A stretch of DNA of 64,000 nucleotides from G965247475 sp965247475 (GCA_965247475.1 OZ252016.1:930001-994000), one strand, 5' to 3'. Positions 54,661-63,086 are shown, counted from the first letter of the stretch. The notes: generated from the sequence alone by a model not told the origin. Numbers and translations are program-made.

Positions 54661-55902
54661 ATGCCGCACCCCGAGCCGAACTGGGATCGCATCGTCACGA
54701 CCTGCCGCTTCGAGGAGCCCGACCGGGTGCCGCTGATGGACATCGTGACGCCCGGGCTGCAGAAGAAGCTGACCGGGACCTCGGGCGGGACGGGCTACGG
54801 CCTGGGGGCGACGCGTGGGGGCAGCTTTGGCAGCCTCGACGAGACCCGGTCGCCGCTGGAAGAGATGATTCAGAACGAGATCGATTTCCGCATCGCGCAC
54901 CACTACGACTTCATCTGGGCGGCGCCGGACGTGGACTTTCACGGTGGGCATGTGGACGACTCGCTGGTCACGGCGGATGTGTACTCGGGCGAGTCGCGGC
55001 AGTGGGCCAACCTGCACTCGGGGCTGATCACGTCGTGGGCGGACTTCGAGCAGCACCCGTGGCCCAAGCCGGAGGACGTCAACTACGCGATGCTGGATGC
55101 GGCCGAAGGCCTGGTGCCGGACGGGATGAAGGTGATCGGCGCGCGCGGGCACATCTTCACCGAAGTCTGGGAACTGATGGGGATGGAGGCGTTCGCGTTT
55201 GGCCTGTACGACGCGCCCGAGCTGATCGAAGCGCTGTTCGACAAGGTGGCGGTGCTGGTCTTGAACATTCTGGAGACGCTGCTGGACTACGACTCGGTGG
55301 GCGCGATCCGCTTCAACGACGATCTGGGGTTCAAGACGGGGCTGCTGATGCCGCCCTGGGTGTACCGGAAGTGGCTGTTCCCGCGCATGCGCGAGGCGGT
55401 GGAGATGTGTCACCAGCGCGACAAGCTGTTCCTGTACCACTGCGACGGCAACGTGTCGGAGGTGTGGGACGACCTGATGGAGCTGGACATCGACATCATG
55501 CACCCGATCGATCCGAGCTCGCTGGACATCCGCGAGGTGCGGCGGATCACGAATGGCCGGCTGGCGCTGTGCGGGAACATCAGCCAGGCGTTCCCGCTGG
55601 CGTTCGGCAGCCCGGCGGACGTGCGGCTGGAGGCGTTGCGGCTGCTGCGCGACATCGGGCCCGGGGGCGGGTATCTGCTGGGGTCGGGGCACTCGTGCCA
55701 GGACTACCTGACGGCCGAGAACTACCTGTCGATGGTCAACACGGCGATCGAATACGGGCGCTATCCGATCGACATCCCGGACGCGGTGATCGTGGAAGCC
55801 GAAGCCGAGGCGGAGCGGTCGACGAAGCACTTCGATCTGACCTACGACAACATGCCGCAACAGCCGCAGCTGGCGCGCTTCTACGATCGGATGATCACCT
55901 AG
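54661..55902 (+). CDS. Uroporphyrinogen decarboxylase-superfamily protein
   Basis: A 413-residue UroD-fold protein starting at ATG 54661 (upstream in-frame codons run into the tRNA). Family features: RFEEPDRVPLMDIVTPGLQK at the N-terminus, FGLYDAPELIEALFDKVA, IRFNDDLGFKTGLLMPPWVY, LFLYHCDGNVSEVWDDLME (H260, C261, D262), GRLALCGNISQ and GGGYLLGSGHSCQDYL (H344, C346). The His/Cys residues could bind zinc as in methylcobamide methyltransferases (MtaA/CmuA), but the spacing is not the classic HxC...C. True heme UroD is unlikely given the different N-terminal substrate loop. Numerous such paralogues exist in marine and sponge Chloroflexota; substrates are unknown. Confidence 0.8.
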   Translation: MPHPEPNWDRIVTTCRFEEPDRVPLMDIVTPGLQKKLTGTSGGTGYGLGATRGGSFGSLDETRSPLEEMIQNEIDFRIAHHYDFIWAAPDVDFHGGHVDDSLVTADVYSGESRQWANLHSGLITSWADFEQHPWPKPEDVNYAMLDAAEGLVPDGMKVIGARGHIFTEVWELMGMEAFAFGLYDAPELIEALFDKVAVLVLNILETLLDYDSVGAIRFNDDLGFKTGLLMPPWVYRKWLFPRMREAVEMCHQRDKLFLYHCDGNVSEVWDDLMELDIDIMHPIDPSSLDIREVRRITNGRLALCGNISQAFPLAFGSPADVRLEALRLLRDIGPGGGYLLGSGHSCQDYLTAENYLSMVNTAIEYGRYPIDIPDAVIVEAEAEAERSTKHFDLTYDNMPQQPQLARFYDRMIT

Positions 55903-55949
55903 GGCTCCGTCCCCTGAGCCTGGGGTGCCCGCGGCGAGTCGCTGCGGCG

Positions 55950-55977
55950 CCATGCCGGCGGACGCCGGCATCCAGGG
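55950..55977. repeat. REP-like 'ATGCCGGCG GA CGCCGGCAT CCAGGG' palindrome
   Basis: A perfect 9-bp inverted repeat (55952-55960 with 55963-55971) followed by CCAGGG, 50 bp after the UroD-like stop. It has the same architecture as the repeat at 37525. Dispersed repeats of this form ('...CCGGCGnnnGCCGGnnTCCAG') are known from many bacterial genomes. Confidence 0.6.
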
Positions 55978-56056
55978 AGTCTCGCCAAGCGCCCCCTCCA
56001 TCGGCCCCGTACCTCGCGCCGCGCGCGGCCTGGGCTGCCCGGTCCCCTGGACCTCC

Positions 56057-56263
56057 TAAATTCACAAACGAAGTGCAACACCTCACGACGGTGCTGCCAT
56101 GGGGCTCCGATATGCCCAGCTCACCATTGACGAGCGGGGGGCGATTGCCCACCTAGAGGCCGCACCGCACCAGCCCTGTAGCCATTTTCACGGTCCGAAT
56201 GGGCGCGGTGCGGCAAGCTTGCTGGTACCTGATAACCGCAGTCTTAGCGCGCGACAGCCGTAG
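56057..56263 (+). pseudogene. 5' relic of an IS30-family transposase
   Basis: ATG 56099 opens a 54-codon frame starting MGLRYAQLTIDERGAIAHLE. The stretch YxQLTxxERxxIxxLxxA is the start of the IS30 transposase N-terminal helix-turn-helix region. After residue 22 the similarity is lost, and the frame ends at 56263. The 40 bp before it (TTCACAAACGAAGTGCAACA) resemble IS30-type terminal sequence, though this is from memory and no partner end is seen. It is a dead fragment. Confidence 0.5.
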
Positions 56264-56332
56264 TGTCACGCGGCTGGTGCGCCTGTTCGCTTACGGCGGA
56301 TCGCCTCACCTCGTCAGGAGAAGGAGACATCG

Positions 56333-57169
56333 ATGCGGTGGCCCTTGTCAGCTCGAATCACTAGCGTCCTCGCCCTCTTCACGGTCGCGCTGGCCATCGG
56401 CGGCGCCGGTCTCGGGCTTGCGCTGGCCAACATGGGTGAAGCGGCTGAGACCGCAGCGGTCGAGACCAAAGCGGCCAAGGCCGGATCGATCGAAAGAGAC
56501 GTCGGCAAACACGCCGACGCGCGCGGAGATCGTTCCGACAAGGAGTCACGCGCACGTGGCGTTCATGAGGATCGAGAGCGGATTTCGATCGGCGCCATGA
56601 TTCCGGGGCCCGGCCGGGCCATCATCCGCGCCGACGAGATTCTGGGCTCGGGACCGTTCGGGACTACTGAGATTCGAGGGACCATCATCGAGGTCGCGGA
56701 TGATTCCGTCTTGATCGAGACCGCCGATGGCGAGCGCCGGCGCGTTCACCGAATCGGCGAGCTCGCGGACGAGTTCGAGGCGAACCGCGAAGCCGGCGAC
56801 GAGGTCACCGTCATCGCCAGGACGCGTCCCGACGGCCGCCTCACAACGGTCACGCCCGTCGAGTGGGCGCCGATTCGACGCGGCGAAGTCGGCTCGTCCG
56901 TCTCGATAGTCATAGCCATCGGCGAAGCGACCGAGGTGAACGCGGCTTCGATCCGGATCGCGACGATACGCGGGAACGACGTGGAGGTGCGGGCAACGCC
57001 TGAACAGCTCAACGGCCTGGCGCCCGGCGACGAGGTCATCGTGATCGCCAGTCGCGAGGACGACACGCTGACGGCGCGATCGGTCATGCGATTCGGAGGA
57101 GCATTCGCACGCGATTTCGTCCCCAGGATGCGCGCGTCTGTGCCGACCCAGGCGCTGGCCGCCTTCTAG
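56333..57169 (+). CDS. Membrane-anchored protein with two DUF5666-like modules
   Basis: A 278-residue protein with one N-terminal hydrophobic segment (about 10-32, ITSVLALFTVALAIGGAGLG) and a charged linker (about 50-85). The outer part shows two similar beta modules: RGTIIEVADDSVLIETADGE with EVTVIARTRPDG, and VSIVIAIGEATEVNAASIRI with DEVIVIASREDD. This alternation of 'G-x-V/I-x-x-V...V-T-V...G-D-x-V-x-V' is like DUF5666, a periplasmic domain of unknown role. GGAGAAGGAG stands just before ATG 56333. The gene follows the IS30 relic. Confidence 0.65.
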   Translation: MRWPLSARITSVLALFTVALAIGGAGLGLALANMGEAAETAAVETKAAKAGSIERDVGKHADARGDRSDKESRARGVHEDRERISIGAMIPGPGRAIIRADEILGSGPFGTTEIRGTIIEVADDSVLIETADGERRRVHRIGELADEFEANREAGDEVTVIARTRPDGRLTTVTPVEWAPIRRGEVGSSVSIVIAIGEATEVNAASIRIATIRGNDVEVRATPEQLNGLAPGDEVIVIASREDDTLTARSVMRFGGAFARDFVPRMRASVPTQALAAF

Positions 57170-57229
57170 CGACTCGCCGCCCACGGCGATATGCTCCCAG
57201 CCGGGACTGGGAATCGCCTGGAGTGAACG

Positions 57230-57862
57230 GTGCGAGCGGTACTGAGCGCGGCGGCGCTGCATCCGGTGTATGCGTCGCTCGGCCTGGGCCCGCTGTATGC
57301 GGCATTCATCGCGGCGCGCGGGCTGCTGGAACCCTCCGGGCCCTGGTTGTCGGAGACGGAGCGCTGGCTCGAGTGGCTGGTGCTGATCGTGCTGGCGGAT
57401 GCGCTCGGCTGGACACTCACCAACCTGTCGGTCGCCTATGAGGACTTCTGGCGCTTGCCCGGGTGGGCGCATGCGATCCGCCGGCTCGGGAGCGCCGATG
57501 CGCCTGCCGGCCGCGTGCGGGCGCTCGCCGACGAATCGCGCGCCGCGCTCGGCGAAACGCTGACGCTCCGGCGCCTGGCGTCGCACGGCCTGGACCGTGC
57601 ACGCCTCTCCCGGCCGTACCGTTCGTACGCCTATGCCCGTGGCGCGTGGCTTGCCGCGGCGCTGGCGGTGCTGATGGTGGCCATCGAACTGGTCCGAGAA
57701 GCGATTGCCGGCGCCGGAGGGCTCGGCGACACCGCCATCGCCTTGGGCGCGGCCGCGGCCACCGCCGTGGTCGCCGCAGTCGCCTCGGTGGCGCTCGGTC
57801 GCGCGCTGGCGGGCCGCGTGGCGCGAGATCTGCGCGAGCTCGCGGACGGCGCCGCTCGGTAG
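57230..57862 (+). CDS. Hypothetical membrane protein
   Basis: A 210-residue protein from GTG 57230 with four or more hydrophobic segments (about 6-30, 45-65, 137-155, 165-195) and an Arg-rich cytoplasmic loop between (RRLGSADAPAGRVRALADES). No family is recognised. A SLG-x-GPLYAAF N-terminus and the loop's charge suggest two hairpins with cytoplasmic ends. It starts 60 bp after the preceding membrane protein on the same strand and may share its transcript; the next gene is convergent. Confidence 0.6.
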   Translation: MRAVLSAAALHPVYASLGLGPLYAAFIAARGLLEPSGPWLSETERWLEWLVLIVLADALGWTLTNLSVAYEDFWRLPGWAHAIRRLGSADAPAGRVRALADESRAALGETLTLRRLASHGLDRARLSRPYRSYAYARGAWLAAALAVLMVAIELVREAIAGAGGLGDTAIALGAAAATAVVAAVASVALGRALAGRVARDLRELADGAAR

Positions 57863-57876
57863 GCGGCCTTCCGGCG

Positions 57877-58641
57877 TCAGGCGATCGTCGGCAGGTCCAC
57901 GAAGCGGGCCTCGGACGACCGCTCCCGATTGATCAGGTCGGCGAGCGCTCGCACGCCGAACACCTCGGTGGCGTAGTGGCCGGCCGCGATGAAATGGATG
58001 CCGAGCTCGCGACTCAGCATCTCGGCGGGCTCGGACATGTCACCGGTGACCAAGGCGTCGCAGCCGAGCGCCGCCGCCTCTCGTAGGAACCCGGCTCCGC
58101 CGCCGCTGCACACGGCGACGCGCGCGACAACCGCGGGACCGTTCATGAACGCGGCGTTGGGCGGCCCGATCTCCGTCGCTATTCGGGCAAGCAGTTCGTC
58201 GGCGCCGAGGTCCTCGGATGCGCGGCCAATGCGGCCGATCGCGCGTCCTCGCGATAAGGCGAACGCGGTGGGATCCGCCTCCAGCCCCAGCCCTCGAACG
58301 ATCAGCGCGTTGTTGCCGAGCTCGGGATGCGCATCCAGCGCCAGATGGTAGGCGGCCAGATTGATGTCGTGCTCGAACAGCGGCTTGAGCCGATCCCGCA
58401 GCAGGGGATCGATCACGCGCGAGTCCCCGTCCCACAGTAGGCCGTGATGCACCACGACCAGCTGCGCGCGGGCATCGGCGGCAAGCTCGAACAGCTCGCG
58501 GCTCGCGCTCACAGCCGTGATCGTCAGGTCGACCCGGTCGGCGCCATGGACCTGCAGCCCCATGGGGCCGTAGTCGTCGAAGTCCCGCGCTGCCAGCGTC
58601 CGGTCGAGAAACTTGATCAGATCGTCGCGCGACTCCGCCAT
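57877..58641 (-). CDS. Nif3-like dinuclear metal-centre protein (DUF34/YbgI)
   Basis: A 254-residue Nif3-family protein. Metal ligands: H65 and H66 in LVVVHHGLLWDG, a central AAYHLALDAHPELGNN, and HYATEVFG near the C-terminus (His, Glu). The short form without the inserted PII-like domain is typical of YbgI. Members bind two metals; some show GTP cyclohydrolase I-like activity in vitro, and the true role is not settled. The ATG overlaps the DUF5069 stop by one base (TAATG), so the two are cotranslated. Confidence 0.9.
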   Translation of the reverse strand: MAESRDDLIKFLDRTLAARDFDDYGPMGLQVHGADRVDLTITAVSASRELFELAADARAQLVVVHHGLLWDGDSRVIDPLLRDRLKPLFEHDINLAAYHLALDAHPELGNNALIVRGLGLEADPTAFALSRGRAIGRIGRASEDLGADELLARIATEIGPPNAAFMNGPAVVARVAVCSGGGAGFLREAAALGCDALVTGDMSEPAEMLSRELGIHFIAAGHYATEVFGVRALADLINRERSSEARFVDLPTIA

Positions 58642-58904
58642 TACGCGTCGATAGCCTGTGCTCCACTGGCGGCGCGCACGCGCTCGATGATCTCCGCATC
58701 ACCCGAGGCGGAGGTGGCGATCTCGGTGAATTCCTCGGGCGAGATACCGAGTTCGCCCAAGACCCGTTGATCGATGGGACACGGGTATATGTACTCGCCG
58801 ATCGTTCCGTCGGCCTCGGCGCGCGCCTTGTCGATCATGCGCGCCAGCCAGGGGATGCCGCCGATTACGAGCGATCGCGCCCGCGGCTTGAATGCTTCGG
58901 CCAT
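58641..58904 (-). CDS. DUF5069-family small protein
   Basis: An 87-residue protein from ATG 58904. It matches the DUF5069 pattern: IGGIPWLARMIDKARAEADG, then GEYIYPCPIDQRVLGELGIS, EEFTEIA and a final D...I..RV helix. Function is unknown; the family is found in Chloroflexota, Gemmatimonadota and related environmental phyla. It is followed by the Nif3-like gene with a 1-base overlap, which suggests a functional link. Confidence 0.85.
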   Translation of the reverse strand: MAEAFKPRARSLVIGGIPWLARMIDKARAEADGTIGEYIYPCPIDQRVLGELGISPEEFTEIATSASGDAEIIERVRAASGAQAIDA

Positions 58905-58982
58905 GTCTGGCTCCAGGTGCGGTGGTCGAGCAAGTGTAGGCAATCGCCGCGTCGCGCATGACCCGCGAGTTGCCCGCCGGTG

Positions 58983-59624
58983 CTATTCGTCCGTCAGCTC
59001 GATCTCGGTTCGCAGGATGTGCGCGAACGTGATTCCCAGCGCCGACCCGAGGTCACGCGGCGTGACGATGGTGGGCTCGGCGAGGCTCAGCCGCGCCATG
59101 AGGCCGGCGCCGTTCGTCCACTGGAGGTCCAGGACGCCCGGGCGGATGTCGCGGATGGATGCAGGTCGGCCGTCGCGCGCCGGGCGCTCCACGTCGACGC
59201 GATCCGAAGCCAGCAGCCGATCGATCGAATCGGGAACGCCCGCGGCGCCCGAATCGACCTGGAGCCGATACGCGGCCCACACCGGCCGGAGCCTGCGGCG
59301 CGCGGCGCTCGACACGTCGCCCACCGGCATGCCGTCGGTGGCCGCTGCCCGGAGACGTGCCGCGACATCGTCGACAGGCAGAGACTCGCGCAGCGAGACG
59401 ATCACGCATTCGCGCGCACCCTCCGCGCCTACCTGCAGCGGCGGTCCGAACGTCAGGCGAGGCTTCGGACGGTACCCGCGGCTATAGGCCAGCGGCAGGC
59501 GGGCGCGGCGCGTGAGCCGCTCCCAGGTGCGGCGAACATCGTGGTGCGATAGGTAGCGCGCCGCCCCGGATTTCCCGAATCGAACCAGATAGTGGTAGTC
59601 GGCCGCGAGGTCGGCGTGCGTCAT
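58983..59624 (-). CDS. TIGR03936/DUF2344 radical SAM-associated protein
   Basis: A 213-residue protein. It starts HYLVRFGKSGAARYLSHHDV and has the DUF2344 hallmark RARLPLAYSRGYRPKPRLTF followed by GPPLQVG. The middle and C-terminal parts are the usual alternating helix/strand region. In most genomes DUF2344 is fused or adjacent to a TIGR03960 radical SAM protein involved with RNA, often near ribosomal genes rplU/rpmA and rng. Here that partner is not in the window. The protein likely acts in RNA modification by association; this is inference. Confidence 0.88.
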   Translation of the reverse strand: MTHADLAADYHYLVRFGKSGAARYLSHHDVRRTWERLTRRARLPLAYSRGYRPKPRLTFGPPLQVGAEGARECVIVSLRESLPVDDVAARLRAAATDGMPVGDVSSAARRRLRPVWAAYRLQVDSGAAGVPDSIDRLLASDRVDVERPARDGRPASIRDIRPGVLDLQWTNGAGLMARLSLAEPTIVTPRDLGSALGITFAHILRTEIELTDE

Positions 59625-59710
59625 GTTCGAACATCGGGATCGGCGCGGCGCGCGGCGGCGTCCAATTCAACATGTAGCATGGGCCAGCATCTGGATACAT
59701 TGCGAGCGAC

Positions 59711-60265
59711 GTGACCGGTCCGGTTCTTCTTCTCAATCAGAACTACGAGCCGCTGAACGTGTGCATCACGCGGCGCGCGGTCGTGCTGCTCGCCAAGGGC
59801 AAGGCCGAGATCCTCGAGCGGCACGCGCACTCCATTCAGACCTGCCGCCAGTATTTTCCGCGGCCGGCGGTCATCCGGATGCTGTACCAAGTCCAGCGAC
59901 CGCGGCCGGTGGCGAAGCTGTGTCGCCGCGAGATCTTCATCCGCGATGCCTACACCTGCCAGTACTGCAGCGCGCGGACGGACGATCTCACCGTCGACCA
60001 TGTGATTCCGCGGCGGCTTGGCGGCACGCGGTGCTGGGAGAATCTCGTCACCGCATGTCGCCACTGCAATCTCCGCAAGGGGAGCCGAACCCCTCGCGGC
60101 GCCGACATGCGTCTCGCGCGCATGCCGGAGCGGCCGCGTATGTCGATGCACCACCGCATCCTCCAGCTCGCCACCGGGCGGCTGCATCCGACCTGGGAGC
60201 CCTATCTGTCGGGCGTTGAGCGCATCGTCTCGCGGCGTCGGGCGCCGGCGCTGCGCTCCGCATAG
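59711..60265 (+). CDS. HNH endonuclease
   Basis: A 184-residue protein from GTG 59711. The N-terminal part (VLLLNQNYEPLNVCITRRAV) and the following AVVLLAKGKAEIL are typical of a widespread, stand-alone HNH protein seen in Actinobacteria, Cyanobacteria and Chloroflexota. The nuclease module has CQYC (zinc knuckle), DDLTVDHVIPRRLGG (the metal-binding His), WENLVTACRHCNLRKG (Asn and the second Cys pair). It would cut DNA with a divalent metal, but the biological role of this conserved family is not known. Divergent from DUF2344. Confidence 0.88.
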   Translation: MTGPVLLLNQNYEPLNVCITRRAVVLLAKGKAEILERHAHSIQTCRQYFPRPAVIRMLYQVQRPRPVAKLCRREIFIRDAYTCQYCSARTDDLTVDHVIPRRLGGTRCWENLVTACRHCNLRKGSRTPRGADMRLARMPERPRMSMHHRILQLATGRLHPTWEPYLSGVERIVSRRRAPALRSA

Positions 60266-60290
60266 ACGCCGCGCGCCGATCTGACGACCG

Positions 60291-60989
60291 CTACGGAACG
60301 CCCTCCAGCGCGCCCTTGGCGCGCATGTTGTCCCAGTGCCCGCGAAACGTCGCGTTCCACTCGGCGGTAGCGGGATGCAGCAGCATCTCCTCGAGCGTGT
60401 GCGGGAAGATCACGACTCCGTCGCAGCCGCCTCGTATGGCCACGTCCGCCGCGATGGCGCCGCGAATGATCCCGCCGAGAACGTACGGCGTGTTCTGGCG
60501 CTCGCGCAGGACCCGCACCATGTCGCGCACGATCGTCATCGCGTCCGCGCCTGAGTCGATCATCGGACCGACGAACGGCGCGATGTAATCGGCGCCGGCC
60601 TTCGTGGCGGCGACCGCCTGACTGGCCGAGAACAGGGTGGTGACCATTGATTCGCGGCCGTCCGCCTTCATGCGCGAAACGGCGCGCAGGCCCTTCATCG
60701 TGCACGGGATCTTCATCACCACTCGGTCCGACATCGCCTGAAACGGCGCGGAGGCCGCGATGATGTCGTCGGTCGTGTCGCCGTCCACCTCCACCACCAC
60801 CGGCCCGCGGTTCAGCAACCCCAGATAGCGCTCGATAAGCCCCAGCATCGGGCCGTATTTGTCCACCATATCGTCGAGGATGATGGTGTTCGTCACGATC
60901 CCGAAGACGTCGAAATCGAGATAGTCCTCGATCACCTCCGGATCGCCCTGCAGCCAGATATCGACCGGATTGACGTGCACGTTTGCCAT
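60291..60989 (-). CDS. Transaldolase-like / fructose-6-phosphate aldolase (TalC group)
   Basis: A 232-residue single-domain TIM barrel from ATG 60989 (GGGAGA 4 nt upstream; the longer frame is not used). It begins with NPVDIWLQGDPEVIEDYL, has FGIVTNTIILDDM (the family's 'GvTTNPs' strand, here altered), VVMKIPCTMKGLRA with the Schiff-base Lys, TTLFSASQAVAATKAGADYI, VGPMIDSG and GGIIRGAIAADVAIRGGCDG. The length fits FSA/TalC aldolases, not the larger transaldolase at 20215. It would cleave or form fructose 6-phosphate or a related sugar phosphate. The substrate is uncertain because the N-terminal TNP loop differs. Confidence 0.83.
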   Translation of the reverse strand: MANVHVNPVDIWLQGDPEVIEDYLDFDVFGIVTNTIILDDMVDKYGPMLGLIERYLGLLNRGPVVVEVDGDTTDDIIAASAPFQAMSDRVVMKIPCTMKGLRAVSRMKADGRESMVTTLFSASQAVAATKAGADYIAPFVGPMIDSGADAMTIVRDMVRVLRERQNTPYVLGGIIRGAIAADVAIRGGCDGVVIFPHTLEEMLLHPATAEWNATFRGHWDNMRAKGALEGVP

Positions 60990-61089
60990 AGCGTCTCCCG
61001 CGCTGCCGGCCCACGCGGCCATCATATCGGGCGGCGCGGATGCTGGTTCTCGATCCCCCCGCACGGAGCGCATATGCGCGATCCGCCGG

Positions 61090-61623
61090 CTATGCAACCT
61101 CGAGGGCTTCGAGCGCGCGCTCGTATACGCCGAGATCGGCCTGGCTGAAGAGAACGAAACGAACCTCGTCGAATCCGTGCGCGGGCGCCGTGTCTCGAAC
61201 CGTGCGCAGTGCGATCTTGGCGGCCGGCCCGATCGGGAATCCGTAGATGCCGGTGCTGATGGACGGGAACGCCACCGTCTGCGCGCCGTGTTCGGCAGCG
61301 ACTTCCAGGCTGACGCGATACGCGGACGCCAGCAGCTCGGCCTCCCCTCGATCGCCTCCGCCCCAGCGTGGTCCCACGGCGTGAATCACGTGCTGGGCCG
61401 GCAGGTCGCCCGCGCCGGTCCGGACCGCCTGTCCGGTCGGGCAGCCGTCGATTGATCGACACTCGGCCATGATCGACGATCCGCCGGCCCGGTGAATGGC
61501 GCCGTCGACTCCGCCGCCGCCGGCCAGCCGGCTGTTGGCCGCGTTCACGATCGCGTCCACCCGCTGTTCCGTGATGTCGCCCCGGACCAGCGTGATTCGG
61601 GTCGCGCCCACGGTCATTTCCAT
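61090..61623 (-). CDS. Macro-domain ADP-ribose-binding protein (YmdB-like)
   Basis: A 177-residue stand-alone macro domain. Motifs in order: ITLVRGDITEQRVDAIVNAA, NSRLAGGGGVDGAIHRAGG (the ADP-ribose-binding loop with catalytic Asn and Asp), CPTGQAVRTGAGDLPAQHVI, HAVGPRW and AFPSISTGIYGFP. These match O-acetyl-ADP-ribose deacetylases of the YmdB/MacroD type. It would remove acetyl or ADP-ribose groups in the cytoplasm. It lies between the APH-like gene (21 bp upstream) and the aldolase gene on the same strand. Confidence 0.92.
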   Translation of the reverse strand: MEMTVGATRITLVRGDITEQRVDAIVNAANSRLAGGGGVDGAIHRAGGSSIMAECRSIDGCPTGQAVRTGAGDLPAQHVIHAVGPRWGGGDRGEAELLASAYRVSLEVAAEHGAQTVAFPSISTGIYGFPIGPAAKIALRTVRDTAPAHGFDEVRFVLFSQADLGVYERALEALEVA

Positions 61624-61644
61624 ATGACTCGCTCTCGCGGCCGT

Positions 61645-62550
61645 CTAACCGAGCGGCCAGAGTTGTTCAGCAACCTCATCGAGCGTGCGCGTTCCGCCGG
61701 ACGCAATCCACTCGAGAATCTCTCGAGCCTCGGTCCAGAGGTGGATGAGCGTGTACACCATGAGTCGGCGGTGCAGATCATCGATTCCGTACGCCCTCGT
61801 GAGCTCCGGCCTGATAAGGAGTCTTAGAAGCTCCGGGTCACCGCGAGCGATGTCGAGCCCAGGGCCGACGATGTCGTAGACGCGCTCGCCATGCATCGCG
61901 TCGCCGAAGTCAAGAATGCCGGAGATTCGCCAGCCGGAGGTCTGCCGCTCCACGAACACATGCTCGGCGCCCAGATCGCCGTGGAGAAGCGACGCAGTGC
62001 CGGCCGGGTCCGGAATTGTCCCTGCCGAATCAAGGAACTCGATCACTCGATCCGCGATCTGGAACCCGACGGCGCGGCGCATGTGGCCGCCGTTGTCCCA
62101 AGCGGTTCGGCGTCGCGCGACGAACGTGTGCCAGGTCTCGGGCATCCGCTCGACGCTTGCGTCGTGCAGCGCGTGCAAGATGTCGCCGAGTTGCGCGACC
62201 AGGCGCACCAGCTCGCGGCGCGTCAGCTCGGGTCGAACGTCAGTGAGCGGCTTCCCCGGCAGGCGGGTGGTGATCACATACGGCCAACCACCATCCACGC
62301 CGTGGGCCAGCAGCTTCGTGGTAGCTACATCTGGGTTGCCCGCGAGGATCTCCGCTGATTCGACTTCCGCGGCGTAGTCGTCAAACCCCTCGAACCACTC
62401 GGTCGGAACGAACAGCTTGATGAAGAACTCGTCGCCGACCGCAAATGTCGCGTGGGTCCCGGGGACCGTCGGGCGCACCCGCCCCGCATCGAGCTCGTGA
62501 CGCAATAGCGCGCGCTCAATCGTGGGCGTCCAAAACCCTACGTCGCCCAT
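61645..62550 (-). CDS. Aminoglycoside phosphotransferase-like kinase
   Basis: A 301-residue APH/choline-kinase-fold protein from ATG 62550. N-lobe: HATFAVGDEFFIKLFVPTEW (ATP Lys in FIKLF). C-lobe: SLLHGDLGAEHVFV with the catalytic HGDxxxxN-like loop (here His replaces the Asn) and GILDFGDAMHG for the metal Asp. GGWPYVITTRLPGKPL is the hinge. The substrate could be an antibiotic, sugar or other small alcohol; resistance should not be assumed. The frame is open upstream to 62775 but that part lacks coding character. It precedes the macro-domain gene by 21 bp. Confidence 0.83.
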   Translation of the reverse strand: MGDVGFWTPTIERALLRHELDAGRVRPTVPGTHATFAVGDEFFIKLFVPTEWFEGFDDYAAEVESAEILAGNPDVATTKLLAHGVDGGWPYVITTRLPGKPLTDVRPELTRRELVRLVAQLGDILHALHDASVERMPETWHTFVARRRTAWDNGGHMRRAVGFQIADRVIEFLDSAGTIPDPAGTASLLHGDLGAEHVFVERQTSGWRISGILDFGDAMHGERVYDIVGPGLDIARGDPELLRLLIRPELTRAYGIDDLHRRLMVYTLIHLWTEAREILEWIASGGTRTLDEVAEQLWPLG

Positions 62551-62801
62551 GACGCGAGGCCATTCGCCGCGCCGAGGGACAGGCGGACTTCGATTCGTCG
62601 TGGTGCGCCTTGCTGGTGTACTTCTCATGAGCCTAGTTGACACGCTGCGACCCCACCCGTGCCGTGGGCTGCTGCCGCCCGGTGGCCCGCAGCGTGCGAC
62701 GATTTCGGACTTCGATCCGTCCCAGCTCCAATAGGCGGGCCACCCGGCTACGTTCATTCGTCCCATCTGGGACATCCCGATCTGAACGTCAGGCCACTTT
62801 G
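62551..62801. other. Gap upstream of the APH-like gene
   Basis: No gene is supported. The minus-strand side should hold the promoter of the APH-like gene; a TTGACA at 62637-62642 on the plus strand has no matching -10 box. Short frames on the plus strand here do not show family similarity. Confidence 0.3.
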
Positions 62802-63011
62802 CCAGTGCCCCCGGACACCGGCTGGACTAGCACTTACGCCGACAGCGGCACGCAGGGCGCTTCCACGCTGGCCACGGCCACCAAGGGTCGGGCGCTGTTC
62901 GAGGAAGCCGTAGGCAATCTGGTGGAGTTCGCGGAGGAGTTCGCCGCGCGTGAGTTCAAAGCGCGCGTGGACCACCACGCGACGGCGCCCACGATTCCCC
63001 CGCCGGGATAG
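62802..63011 (+). pseudogene. 3' remnant of a creatininase-family amidohydrolase gene
   Basis: On the plus strand the frame ending at TAG 63009-63011 reads PPDTGWTSTYADSGTQGAST, then LATATKGRALFEEAVGNLVE and FAEEF. This is the normal C-terminus of creatininase-family hydrolases ('...GdptlATaekGr.l.e.av..lvefv.eF'). The metal-binding N-terminal two-thirds is absent, and upstream sequence is not coding in this frame. It is a leftover of a deleted gene. Confidence 0.5.
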
Positions 63012-63071
63012 CCGGCGGTCGTGGGACTTTGCCTGCCCCGGGGCCTTCGATAGGACCACGCGGAGCTTCGC

Positions 63072-63077
63072 TACAAT
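63072..63077 (+). promoter_or_regulatory. -10 box TACAAT, probable leaderless start of the HAD gene
   Basis: TACAAT lies 9 bp before ATG 63087, so transcription would begin at or within 3-4 nt of the start codon. There is no ribosome-binding site upstream of that ATG. This fits a leaderless message; no good -35 box is seen. Confidence 0.45.
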
Positions 63078-63086
63078 GTGAGCGCC

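Noticed and set aside
54661..55902. hemE (heme biosynthesis)
   Set aside because: The substrate loops and His/Cys residues differ from true uroporphyrinogen decarboxylase, and no heme genes adjoin.
61645..62550. Aminoglycoside-resistance gene
   Set aside because: Only the APH fold is supported; the fold covers many kinases, and the catalytic loop departs from the resistance enzymes.
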